Assembly (NCBI GenBank): GCA_012934845.2
Contig: WNNJ02001732.1
Location: forward strand, 1-64,000
DNA from: Pomphorhynchus laevis
Lineage: Eukaryota; Acanthocephala; Palaeacanthocephala; Echinorhynchida; Pomphorhynchidae
Direction: 5' to 3'
Length of the DNA: 64,000 bases
The notes below the pieces were generated by a model. The model did no database searches and was not told where the DNA came from. It worked only from the letters and a program-made list of their open reading frames with translations. Both the position numbers and the translations under genes were made by a program. This document shows, piece after piece, positions 54,863 through 64,000 of this stretch (its first letter is position 1; each line of letters starts with the position of its first letter).

Positions 54863-56483
54863 TTATCAATACTACATTAGATGAATGCTTAGTATTTTGT
54901 GATTTCTATTATCGACATTTTCGATTTACACTTTTGTCAATGATAAGGTGACGAAATTAGTAGTAAATAAAACGATACAAAGGCCTTGTAATTTGTTTTG
55001 CATGTTATAAATGAGTATTAAATATACAAGAATAATGCAGATAGATATTTTAAATTTGTCAATTACCGTAAGCTTGCACTCATTTCCGTTTTTCAAAAAA
55101 TCTGTGGATGTATAAATAATACATATATAATATATTATAAAATGAATAACAAAATATTGTTAAATTCTTCAATAACAAATCTAAATAATATTTAAATATG
55201 AAATAACGGATATGGTTATGCTCCTATAAACAAGTTCTATCTTTGAATTAACATACAGTAACTGATAAGTTTACAGTTAACATCAAATAATTTTATATTT
55301 ATTCAGAATTGTTTCACAATTAAGATTAATGTACTATCTTATTATCTTCATACGTTGACGTCAATGTAATGTCGTTAAAAAATCAATGTTATTTTATAAT
55401 TATTCAACTAATTTATTTATAAAAATGAAAGAGTTTCGTTTCCACTCACTATTAGACAATTTTCTGTATTTCTAATATCATAATTGAATATTATGTAATT
55501 ATAGAAACAGTAAATATAATTATTTGTTATTTTATTTTAATTTTGAAATTTTAAAATTAGCTATTCACCATGTTTTAATTCGTGATGGTTAGAAAATATA
55601 TAATTTTTATTTTAATATTTTCTATTTAGGACTCTAGAGTTTTGGAAGTTATGTTCTTTATGCAAATCAATGTTCATGTCTCTAATTAGAAATTGAAAAC
55701 AAATGACTATTTCGTTTTTTGCTATCACCTGTGTTTATTTAAATCAGAAACAATTCCGATCATTTGCGCTGTATTATCGCGAATTCATGTACTATCGCTA
55801 ATTTACGATCCAGTTAGAAGATTATTACTTGCATGGAAGTTTCATAATTCATTTAAATCTTTAAGTAATTGTATTCGATACAAATAATATTTTTACTCTA
55901 AATAAATTTTTGTATTTAATTTTCTTCTTAATTTGCTTTTCTAATTTAAATAATTTTTTATTTTAGAAACTTGAAAAACTGGTAAACTTGTTGTTTTCGC
56001 ATCACGAACCTTGCAGATTATTATATATTTTAAAATAATTCTTAATTAACAAATCAATAATTATTGTTTAATGAATACAATAATGATCACAACATTGAAT
56101 ACAATTCAATGATTTTCGATTTTTACGGCATAAATGGTTGTCCAACTTAGGAATCTTTAAATACATTTCAAATATTTAAATTAATTATATATAGTAAAAA
56201 CACATTAGACATCAAATTTTTTAATACTTACTTAAACTTGTAATAAAAAATATTATCAAAAATGTTCTATTTGCCACATTAAGTTACTTTTTACTACTTT
56301 ACTATAACAATTTACACTTACTATTTTATAACATTATAATATAAAATTATAAAATAGTAATTATAACATATTATCTAATATTGTACACTGACGATGTCGA
56401 ATTTAACTTTATATCTTCCAATTTTAAGATGATAATGACATGTAATGACATAATTTTACATCCTTTCTCATAATACAAAATAT

Positions 56484-56620
56484 ATTATTTATTAGCGGAT
56501 AGAGTGAAGTAAAATATTTTTTATTTTTTTGTAACATTTATTTTTGAGGATGAAAGCAGTAGGCTATTGAAAATTCGATTAAATAAATATTTTACTTCAC
56601 TCTATCCGCTAATAAATAAT
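56484..56620. mobile_element. 137-bp MITE, right arm
   Basis: Mirror copy of the MITE at 13,107-13,243, with the same 36-bp terminal inverted repeats (ATTATTTATTAGCGGATAGA) and interior. Confidence 0.8.
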
Positions 56621-57162
56621 TCAATATGAGTGAACAATCAATTTATAATACAAAATATATTATAATATATTTATATATTATATTATAATTTTTTATATAA
56701 TATATAATATAACATAACATCTTACTTAATATAATATAATATAAGATAACATAATTATAACATTATAATATAATATAACATCTAACTTACTGAAAATATA
56801 ATTCACTATGTTTCCGATATTTGCCTTCTTATTATTGACGGAATCAAACATATAATATATTATCTAATATTATACACTGACTTTATTTTAATATGTTAAC
56901 ATCTAGGATGCGGATATTGCATAATTTAACTTTCTTCATAACGAAGATCCTGTTTATGTTCCAATTTTTAAACCATATTAAGATTTTAATTCTATTTTTA
57001 TATTTCTGTTTTAATCTTGCTGACTTCCAATCCCATTTCTTTCCATGTTATTTATGTTTCTTCAAATTTTGTCATTTAAATTATACTATATCTTTAAATT
57101 CCATGTGCAAGTTTTCTGCAAAAATTGAAGAATAAAACAAAACAAAAAACTTTGTCTATTTA

Positions 57163-57294
57163 TTAATTGAGAGTGCACCTCTCAAACACTAATGCAGATC
57201 TTGCAATTGTAATTGATATCTTTTTCCTTAATTCCGTAATAGCATCTGCATAAGTTACTTCCTTGATTACTTCTGTTATTGTGACATTTTTCAT
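57163..57294 (-). pseudogene. short retroelement ORF1-like fragment
   Basis: A 43-codon ATG frame (MKNVTITEVIKEVTYADAIT and ELRKKISITIARSALVFE) in a 350-bp stretch found only on the right arm. The string TYADAITELRKKI resembles the YA(D/E)A...AR..I segment before the zinc knuckles of R1-group LINE ORF1 proteins. The match is short and the family uncertain. Confidence 0.3.
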
Positions 57295-57479
57295 AGTAAT
57301 TTATTTCGTTACTTGCACTACCAGATATTGAGAATATATACCAGCATGATTAATAGCACCTTTGCATGTATTTATGCGTTCGAGGTATCGTGATTTTTTT
57401 TCTTTTCTTTATGATGTAGAAATATACCTTCAATCTAGTAAGTTGAGTTGGATTGGACGAATCCATTAATAACGATAAT

Positions 57480-58200
57480 GCTAGCTGCGTTAAGGCGCCG
57501 CTTTGCATTATTATTTATTGTACCATCTGATGAGAGGTGGGACCCCATGTATTTGAAGGTAGTACACTTTTCAAGTGACTGCCCGTTCATCTCGATGGAA
57601 CAACGTGTTTGATATCCAAGCTCAAGCTACGCAGTTTGACCAATGTTCAGCTGCAGTCCGTATTGTGATTGGCTATCAGACCAGTTTTGGACTTGCATAT
57701 GCATATAAGAGGGTCCATGGGGCATCGTTGTTCAGTTTGGAAGTAATTGTATCCATACATAAGATGAATAGCAGGGGTGAGAGTGTATTGCCCTGATGTA
57801 CGCTAACCGTGATAGGATATAATTTGGAATCACCGGTAGCATAGCGTACTATGCTGGTCGTGTTCGAGTACGTGAGTTTAATCCAGGCAACGTATTCCTC
57901 TAGGACACCATGTTGTCGCAGGGAGTACCAGATAAGAGAATGTGGCAACCGATCAAAAGCCTTCTCCAAATCAAGGAAGGCTGTATGTAAGCTCTGCTGC
58001 TTTTCTCGGTGTATTTCCATCAATATCCTTGCTTCTTGTATGGCATCTGTGGTTGATACATTTTTGACAAAACCACACTGGTTAACGGCAATGTTAGTCA
58101 GAGCCCTTAGTCTCTTGTGCAGGACAAAGATTTTCATTGTGTGGGATAACAGCCGGAAAATTTACAAGAAACATATTTTTGTATGAGCATAAGTTAGAAA
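57480..58200 (-). mobile_element. RTE-clade LINE fragment, right-arm copy
   Basis: The counterpart of 11,460-12,195, with an open frame of 153 codons (58,137-57,676). It contains NQCGFVKNVSTTDAI, HTAFLDLEKAFDRLP (motif A, with the usual DR) and VSVHQGNTLSPLLFIL (B), and ends LLYAYASPKLV. It has fewer stops than the left copy but shares the deletion that removed YADD. The deletion therefore predates the inverted duplication or was homogenised between the arms. Confidence 0.88.
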
Positions 58201-59676
58201 CAACGTATTAGGTTCTTCCTCGTCTGTTACATATTCTAATTTTCTAATAACAAGCTGTAAAATTTGTAAAATTTGTTCAATAAAAAATATTTAATATATT
58301 TGCATAGTAAAAATGTATATTAGCGTACATTTTGTCGTTTGCAAACATAAAAGACTAACACTTCGTTTATAAAAATTTATATTTATTTATATTTATAATA
58401 TAAATATATAATATTTATATATTCATAATATATAAATTCATATTATAAAAAAATTTTATAGTTCAAACAATAGAAAAGTTAAGAAATGTTCACATAAAGA
58501 AAAGTTTAGAACAGTTTATATATAAATTCATATTAAAATTAAAATTTTTAAAGTTCATAATATATAATTTTAATATTGTGAATGCAACCATATTATGTCT
58601 AATTAATGATATAAGGAATACTTATCATAAAATTGCGCATTTTAACAGTTCACAATCATTTTGATGGCACATTACAGAAAATAGCTGTTTGTTGCCATTT
58701 TAGAGTGACGATGAACACGAGCCGTTGTGAATACAATCACAATTCAGATCGTGTATTCATGTAGTTAGTCACGTGTTTGCATAAGGAGAATTAGAAAATA
58801 ATATGCGAATGTTATTGTAAGTTGTAAATGTAATGCTTTTACTGTAATTATATGATCCAGTTGATGGATAAAGATCAACATAAGCCTTTATCTTTTTTGT
58901 GTGAGAAAAACAGACTTGTCAGATTTAATTATTGCGTTTTACCAATTTCAAATTTAGATCTTAATTACCAGTAATTCATATTTTGAAAATTTTAAATGAC
59001 ATTTGTTAACAAATATATTATTAATAGCTTTGTCGCTGTAAATTGAAAATGTAATGGATTTATTGTTATTATATGACCCAGTTGAAGGATAAATAAAGGA
59101 TGATTTTGTGTAAAAATTGTCTTGCTAGTCAGATTTAACTCGCTTCTTAATTTTCAATTTAATTCTATTTAAAACAAATGTAATCTTGATTCCATCTGCA
59201 TTTTAATATTTTGCAGTCATGGTGATTAGCTATATACCACAAAATTTAATGTCGTATTTACGACTTTATATTTTTTATATAAATCCATACAAGTTTATTA
59301 CTATTATGTACTTTATAAATTATGTTGCCTTTATTAATGTTAAAATTGTCACAATTGCCATTCTTAGGCCATATCGTTATAATTGCCATAAATGTCATAA
59401 TTGACATAACAATCCATAATTGATACTTGCTGAATGAATTCCAACTTGGAAAAAGAAACAAACATTGATATTTTGATATAGTAAGCATGGTTCAATTAGC
59501 AATGCTTATTTTATAAAATAAACATCGAACTAATACGGATTGTTCACTCAATACGAGTCCTGCGTTTCTCAAAATAGTCTACTAAATGCTAATCTTTTTG
59601 TAAATTAAATGTTCTTAACGGGTTCTTCCAACTTGATAGCGCTAGACGCAAGATAAAGTAGAAACGAAAAATTTGG

Positions 59677-59868
59677 ATGATATCGTTATTACGGCTTTTC
59701 AATAGAAATAAAGACTGTCAAGTCATTATAGGTTTCCCATCAATATCTACAGAAGAAAACAGAATACCATTATCCTATGTAGTCAGCAACAGTGAGTATC
59801 CTTTACAAAGAAGTCAAAGTAACGAAGAAATTGAAGTCATTTTGACTTATCGTTTCTACTTTATTTGA
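59677..59868 (+). CDS. 63-residue ORF, right-arm copy; function unknown
   Basis: ATG-initiated (MISLLRLFNRNKDCQVIIGF), the counterpart of 9,825-10,016. It differs by I/F, A/T, T/P, H/Y, N/S and I/V exchanges. Both copies remain open despite about 5% base divergence, but most changes alter the residue. No family is recognised. Confidence 0.3.
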   Translation: MISLLRLFNRNKDCQVIIGFPSISTEENRIPLSYVVSNSEYPLQRSQSNEEIEVILTYRFYFI

Positions 59869-59945
59869 AGTCTACCTAAATGATACATTTAATTTAGTCT
59901 TAATTTACTTCTATCCTAATAATCAAAATGATATTTTTTAAATAT

Positions 59946-60078
59946 ATTAACATTCAATAATAAAACATTTTTATGAAGACATTTGAATTTGATAATATAT
60001 CCGTCAATCTTTATCTAATTATTCAATTATTCATTTTGACTACAAGGCATTACACCAATTGAATTTGAACTTAGATGG
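59946..60078. repeat. 133-bp direct repeat, first copy
   Basis: Arm-edge sequence (CATTCAATAATAAAACATTT onward to GAATTTGAACTTAGAT) that recurs at 61,548-61,680. The pair flanks 1.47 kb holding the SINE and Penelope-like copies. Only its first part matches the left arm. Confidence 0.85.
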
Positions 60079-60159
60079 AAGTTTAACTTTTTACTTAAAT
60101 TAAATGATACATTTAATTTATTTGTACTTCATTGCATCTGTGAGCTGAAATTTTTTTTC

Positions 60160-60392
60160 TGATTGTGGCACGATACTATCCTCACACGTATTGATCTTAT
60201 TTTTGATACAACAGGACGCTACTAATCAGTCTGGGTGGGTCTCATCAGCTGCTGACCCAGACCTACATTTCACGTTTCGACCCTTATTATCTGTTTTCTC
60301 CGTTTACAGATGCTGATCGGATTTGAACTCAGAACGTCTGTATCGCGATTCAACGCAACATCTACTAAGCTGGCTGCTCCAGTCGTGTAGAT
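60160..60392 (-). mobile_element. tRNA-derived SINE
   Basis: On the minus strand, a tRNA-like head has an A-box-like CCAGCTTAGTAGATG (60,359-60,375) and a good B box GAGTTCAAATCCG (60,318-60,331), spaced as in a tRNA. The body continues through GGGTCGAAACGTG and a stem GTCTGGGT / ACCCAGAC with CTGATGAG inside it. Such elements are transcribed by RNA polymerase III and moved by LINE proteins. The 3' end is uncertain. Confidence 0.65.
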
Positions 60393-60516
60393 ATACATTT
60401 CTGTATATTACTTTTGGTAGGGGATCGTATTCTAGCGATCTATTAGAAACCTACCCGATATGTGTGATCTACTTCTAGTCTTAATCTACTTCTATCCTAA
60501 AATTGACTAATAGTAC

Positions 60517-61002
60517 AAGCTTAAATACATCAAAGGTAAACATTTGGAAAACTTATATATTAGATAAAATTAGAGAGAAAATGTAAATAACAAACAATTA
60601 TAAAGGAAAGATAAGATTAATAACGATATGTATTTATAACTTACTAAATTAAAGCATAACTATATAATAACAACTATTGATAAAGCTAGTAATAACTTTG
60701 TCTTCATATGCAAAAAGCTTTATTATGATATACTAATAAAAGAGGTTAATTCTAATGATTTAAATGTAAATCCAACATATGAACGTAGTGAGTTGAGTTT
60801 AGAAACAATTATTACAAGTCACTGTTCTATAATGAATAAAAAGGGTATAAAAATTGAATCAGATAATAAAACTATACCTATATTATATTGGAATCCAAAA
60901 TTACATAAAAATCCAATAAAACCTAGGTTCATATGTGTGATCTTTTAAATGTACATAAAAGCAACTTTCGGTTTATATGAATAAAATGCTTTAATTTAGT
61001 AA
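60517..61002 (+). mobile_element. Penelope-like element fragment, first tandem copy
   Basis: A 486-bp unit repeated from 61,003. An open frame on the plus strand (60,683-60,947) reads DKASNNFVFICKKLYYDILI, then SLETIITSHCSI, then IPILYWNPKLHKNPIKPRFI. The DKA.NN.VF(I/V)CK...Y block and (P/L)ILYW.PKLHK.P...R(F/Y)I are typical of the N-terminal RT region of Penelope-like elements. The unit ends just after the YMNKM motif, where the next unit begins. No GIY-YIG endonuclease is present. Confidence 0.8.
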
Positions 61003-61529
61003 AAGCTTAAATACATCAAAGGTAAACATTTGGAAAACTTATATATTAGATAAAATTAGAGAGAAAATGTAAATAACAAACAATTATAAAGGAAAGATAA
61101 GATTAATAACGATATGTATTTATAACTTACTAAATTAAAGCATAACTATATAATAACAACTATCGATAAAGCTAGTAATAACTTTGTCTTCATATGCAAA
61201 AAGCTTTATTATGATATACTAGTGAAAGAGGTTAATTCAATAATTTAAATCTAAATCCAACAAATGAACGTAGTGATTTAAGTTTAGAAACAATTATTAC
61301 AAGTCACTGTTCTATAATGGATAAAAAGGGTATAAAGGTTGAATTAGATAATAAAACTATACCTATATTATATTGGAATCCAAAATTACATAAAAATCCA
61401 ATAAAACCTAGGTTCATATGTAGTGCGTTTAAATGTACATTAAAACCACTTTCTGTCTATATGAATAAAATACTAAAAGTAATTAAAGCACACTTTAAAA
61501 AATATTGCAAGGTAATCGAAATTACATAA
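61003..61529 (+). mobile_element. Penelope-like element fragment, second tandem copy
   Basis: Begins with the same AAGCTTAAATACATCAAAGG as the first unit and is about 95% identical. The RT part, open at 61,317-61,529 (MDKKGIKVELDNKT), extends further than in the first unit: CSAFKCTLKPLSVYMNKIL and KVIKAHFKKYC. The upstream DKASNN frame has a one-base change near 61,247. Partial tandem copies are a known habit of Penelope-like elements. Confidence 0.8.
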
Positions 61530-61547
61530 TTTTACTTAATTTTTTAT

Positions 61548-61680
61548 TATTAATATTCAATAATAAAACATTTTTATGAAGACATTTAAATTTGATAATA
61601 TATCCGTCAATCTTTATCTAATTATTCAATTATTCATTTTGACTACAAGGCATTACACCAATTGAATTTGAACTTAGATT
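61548..61680. repeat. 133-bp direct repeat, second copy
   Basis: Second copy of 59,946-60,078, with about two differences. Confidence 0.85.
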
Positions 61681-62217
61681 TTGTATAAGGATCATTATGA
61701 TTTTGTAGATGCGAGATATATTTGTAAATATATAAAATCAGATCAGATAACTTTGTCTACGTATTTTATACTATGTATAAATTAAAAATAAAAATAAATC
61801 AGAAATAAGAATAATAAAATAAGTGTTTATACAATTGATACTTATATAAAGTCAAAATGTAAAATTGAAATTTAAAATAGTTAAATGCTAAAGTTGTATA
61901 TAATTTGTATATATTATATCTTATGTATATCACCTTAATAACATCTTTAATGTATAAATCGTTTAATGTGATAAATATTGATACACATATTAAAAATATA
62001 ATTTATCAACTGATCAAATACGCCAGTCATTATCACCAATACAAATTGTAAAATTATCTGTTATTTTATTTTTCTTGTCATAAAAAACTGCATTTATATA
62101 TATAAAATTCAATTTTAATTTATAATTTATTTTCTCTTTTTATTAAAAAATTTATATTATTGTTGATATATTTGGAATAAACAAAGATACTGTAGACGAT
62201 TTACATATGTACTAGAT
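61681..62217. other. gene-less AT-rich stretch
   Basis: It holds another copy of AAATCAGATCAGATAACT (61,735) and of the TAAAATTGAAATTTAAAATA dispersed repeat (61,860). No gene is supported. Confidence 0.5.
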
Positions 62218-62256
62218 TTCATAATAGATTTTGCTCATAATCAACCTTAATCAATT

Positions 62257-62583
62257 TCAGTATTTTATTCTACATATGATTAACTGAAACTTGTGTAGAA
62301 ACTCATCAAACGCACGGTATGAAAGTTTAGATGCATCAAATTGGAACATAGCTTCAGCTTCATTATCTTTTATGAATAGCCCATCTATTATTTTATTAAT
62401 ATTATAATTACAAATATTTTGTAAATTAATTAACTATTTACAAATATAACTTTAAATTAATTTACAATTAATTGTAAACTTTAATTTAATATACAGTTGT
62501 TGATAAATCATAACCTGCATCTTTTTGTTGAGCCTTTATTCTTCTATCCGAGTTGGATTACCTTTTGTAAACAACTGACCACA
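62257..62583 (-). pseudogene. broken exon duplicate and downstream exon, right-arm copy
   Basis: Mirror of 4,388-4,714: duplicate exon end at 62,583-62,515, downstream exon with DGLFIKDNEAEAMFQF at 62,384-62,257. Confidence 0.4.
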
Positions 62584-62844
62584 GGCTATTTTATTACAGA
62601 CAATTATGAATTACCTACATCTTAAAATCTAATTATAAATTTAACAGCCTTATGGATAAATGTTTATTTTCTCGACAACAGTTTTTTGAGAGATCTCAAA
62701 CTAGCTCATGTTTACCGCTATCCTACCATGTAATTTTTTTAGAGTTATAGATGAATCATTTAAATTCAATTAATTTACATCTTACAAAATGAGAAAACTT
62801 TGAATTAATTAACAATGTAAACGTTTAGACGATAAATTCGGTTC

Positions 62845-63216
62845 TTAATCATACCATGTATCTTTCTGTTGAGCTTCTATTCTTCTATCCCAGTACGCAT
62901 TATACTCCTTTAACAGCTGGCCACAATTAATTATCACCATAAATATATTCTTCATTAGAAAAAATATGAGTTTATCGATACTTTCGCTTTGAAATGCAAA
63001 GTGTAGATATCTTGTCAACGCAAATACTGTATCTTGAAGCAAAGTGCTCAATAAGACGGACCAAATTTCCGTTGAAAGAATCATGTCTTTGAGTATTGCA
63101 ATTCGTTCCGTAATTGTAGCATCGTCCCAATCTATAATGTCCAGTTCTTCGATGTGTGGTAGCTTTGCCGCCGTATTTAATGCAAATGGTATATTACATA
63201 AGTCAGTTAGATGCAT
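62845..63216 (-). CDS. 123-residue ORF, right-arm copy; function unknown
   Basis: Translates identically to 3,755-4,126. Only about 95 bp of arm sequence lies upstream, so the two copies have different distal upstream regions. If expressed, regulation could differ between them. Confidence 0.5.
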   Translation of the reverse strand: MHLTDLCNIPFALNTAAKLPHIEELDIIDWDDATITERIAILKDMILSTEIWSVLLSTLLQDTVFALTRYLHFAFQSESIDKLIFFLMKNIFMVIINCGQLLKEYNAYWDRRIEAQQKDTWYD

Positions 63217-63454
63217 TTTAAGAATTTAAACTTTTGTTTTGTATTTACAATTCAACTTTTTATCTTTAATTTCATTTCAAAGTTTCCAAGAATATATATT
63301 TCAAGAATATATAAGATAGTTAAGACAATGACTCGAGCACACTTACAATTTCTACACTTTTGAAACTCGAAAACCTAGGGCTGAAAGTACGAAATTAAGA
63401 TAAATCAATTGTTGATTAATATATTTTATAATATAAATAAGAAACATTTCAAGG

Positions 63455-64000
63455 GAGATTAATTAAGTTTATTTATTGATCGCAATCTTACATGCTGCGT
63501 TGCATCGTTGAACAGCCACACTCAGTCTTTGGAATAATAAGGACGCCGATCGTCGATCGTCGGTACTCCTGTTCAATAGCCTGCCAAGTTCATCCAGAAA
63601 TTTAGTGGTTTACTGTCCGATCGCATCTAAGGACTCTATTGCCACCGGTTCGAAAACATGTTTTTTCGTCGATACATGCATATTTATTTCGTTTTTTAAC
63701 TTCAACTAAGGCTGCCGCAGTGACAGCGCTGTGTGACAATGTGTTTGTAACTATTTGCTAAGGTGTTCACACATATGGCATCCCAGACTATCCACTTGCT
63801 TCCAGACCAGGGAAACAACGTGCACCCGTCGGTACGCTTTCTATCATTTCGACAAATATGGCTCGGTTCCAACCGATTTGGTAAACCGGCTGTCACTAGA
63901 GCTATGAGGATAATTTCGTTCACCTCACTGTGATGGCTATGACGAGATATGTTGCGTGGGCCGTCAAGGCCATGTGCGTCCGAAACAGTAGTCGTTACGC
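63455..64000 (-). pseudogene. C-terminus of an RLE-type retroelement, other lineage
   Basis: The minus strand reads DAHGLDGPRNISRHSHHSEV, then NEIILIALVTAGLPNRLEPS and RTDGCTLFPWSGSKWIVWDA. These fit the RH..(L/V)N(D/E)(I/V)I, (R/K)PDG and WDA(T)C blocks of restriction-like endonuclease domains. After a frame change it continues with VAIESLDAIGQ, KFLDELGRLLNR and LFQRLSVAVQRCNAAC. The last block matches the terminal block found as a scrap at 16,654-16,806. The element is cut by the window edge, lies outside the inverted repeat, and has at least one stop. It is related in layout to family K but is clearly another lineage. Confidence 0.75.

Larger units (their letters stand above)
53049..60000. 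repeat. inner block, right arm of large inverted repeat
   Basis: The block is the reverse complement of 9,702-16,866. It starts at TCCGAAGCAAAG and ends at GATAATATAT. It holds the two-exon gene, the MITE, a longer-open RTE fragment and the 63-codon ORF. It lacks the 186-bp gain near 16.7 kb and the 12,195-12,590 RTE end. In the latter place it has a 350-bp stretch of its own (about 57,125-57,475). Confidence 0.93.
62218..63313. repeat. outer block, right arm of large inverted repeat
   Basis: Reverse complement of 3,658-4,753. It ends within two units of the 15-bp TTCTTGRAATATATA minisatellite; sequence beyond is unrelated to the left flank. Confidence 0.93.

Noticed and set aside
53049-60000. 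The right arm as a simple fold-back sequencing or assembly artefact
   Set aside because: The arms carry different insertions and about 5% divergence over 3 kb, which an artefact would not produce. The identical inner part still deserves a read check.
60237-60283. Hammerhead ribozyme in the SINE (CTGATGA, GAAA and pairing GACCC/GGGTC on the minus strand)
   Set aside because: Core pieces are present in a permuted order and stem III can be drawn, but stem I cannot be closed next to a valid NUH cleavage site. A covariance-model search would decide.
3658-63313. The inverted repeat as a giant DNA transposon or Polinton-type element
   Set aside because: No transposase, integrase, polymerase B or packaging gene lies between the arms, and no target duplication was seen at the outer ends.

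Overview
The window looks like repeat-rich, AT-rich insect chromatin, possibly hymenopteran; the species cannot be told from the sequence. The evidence is arthropod-type non-LTR retrotransposons, a tRNA-derived SINE, polyadenylation signals and consensus splice sites, and the absence of any bacterial gene organisation. I recognise no conserved host gene. Most coding capacity belongs to retroelements.

Layout. Positions 1-3,650 are AT-rich flank with hairpins, a palindromic MITE-like element and degenerate tandem repeats. The window is then dominated by a very large interrupted inverted repeat. Left-arm blocks at 3,658-4,753 and 9,702-16,866 are the reverse complement of right-arm blocks at 62,218-63,313 and 53,049-60,000. 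Each arm carries its own later insertions: two LINE remnants at 4,975-9,545 on the left, and a Penelope-like element plus a SINE at 60,100-61,550 on the right. The arms carry three gene-like units found only in mirrored copies: a 123-codon ORF with a nearby broken exon duplicate, a 51-residue two-exon gene with a TATA box, and a 63-codon ORF.

The roughly 36 kb between the arms is a nest of retroelements. From 18,515 to 31,062 a 25-bp satellite is interrupted by same-strand copies of one I/Jockey-group LINE, here called family J (J2-J5). More J copies lie at 5.8-9.5 kb (J1), 35.7-38.0 kb (J6) and 49.2-49.6 kb (J7). Family K occupies 32.15-35.46 kb (K1, minus, broken), 38.1-41.48 kb (K2, plus, one intact 1,010-codon ORF) and 41.5-44.52 kb (K3, plus, 5'-truncated). 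K joins an N-terminal CXC cysteine cluster to a reverse transcriptase and a C-terminal restriction-like endonuclease. A nearly complete CR1/L2-type LINE (L4) lies at 44.53-48.93 kb on the minus strand. The 49-53 kb stretch holds a J fragment, a duplicated acidic ORF and AT-rich repeats.

Biology. LINE and Penelope-like proteins reverse-transcribe their own RNA into chromosomal targets. K2 is the copy most likely to be competent. K3 sits directly behind the K2 tail between matching short repeats, which suggests recurrent use of one target. The arms of the inverted repeat are not uniform: about 4 kb looks identical, the outermost 1.1 kb looks identical, and the part between differs by about 5%, a pattern expected from patchy gene conversion.
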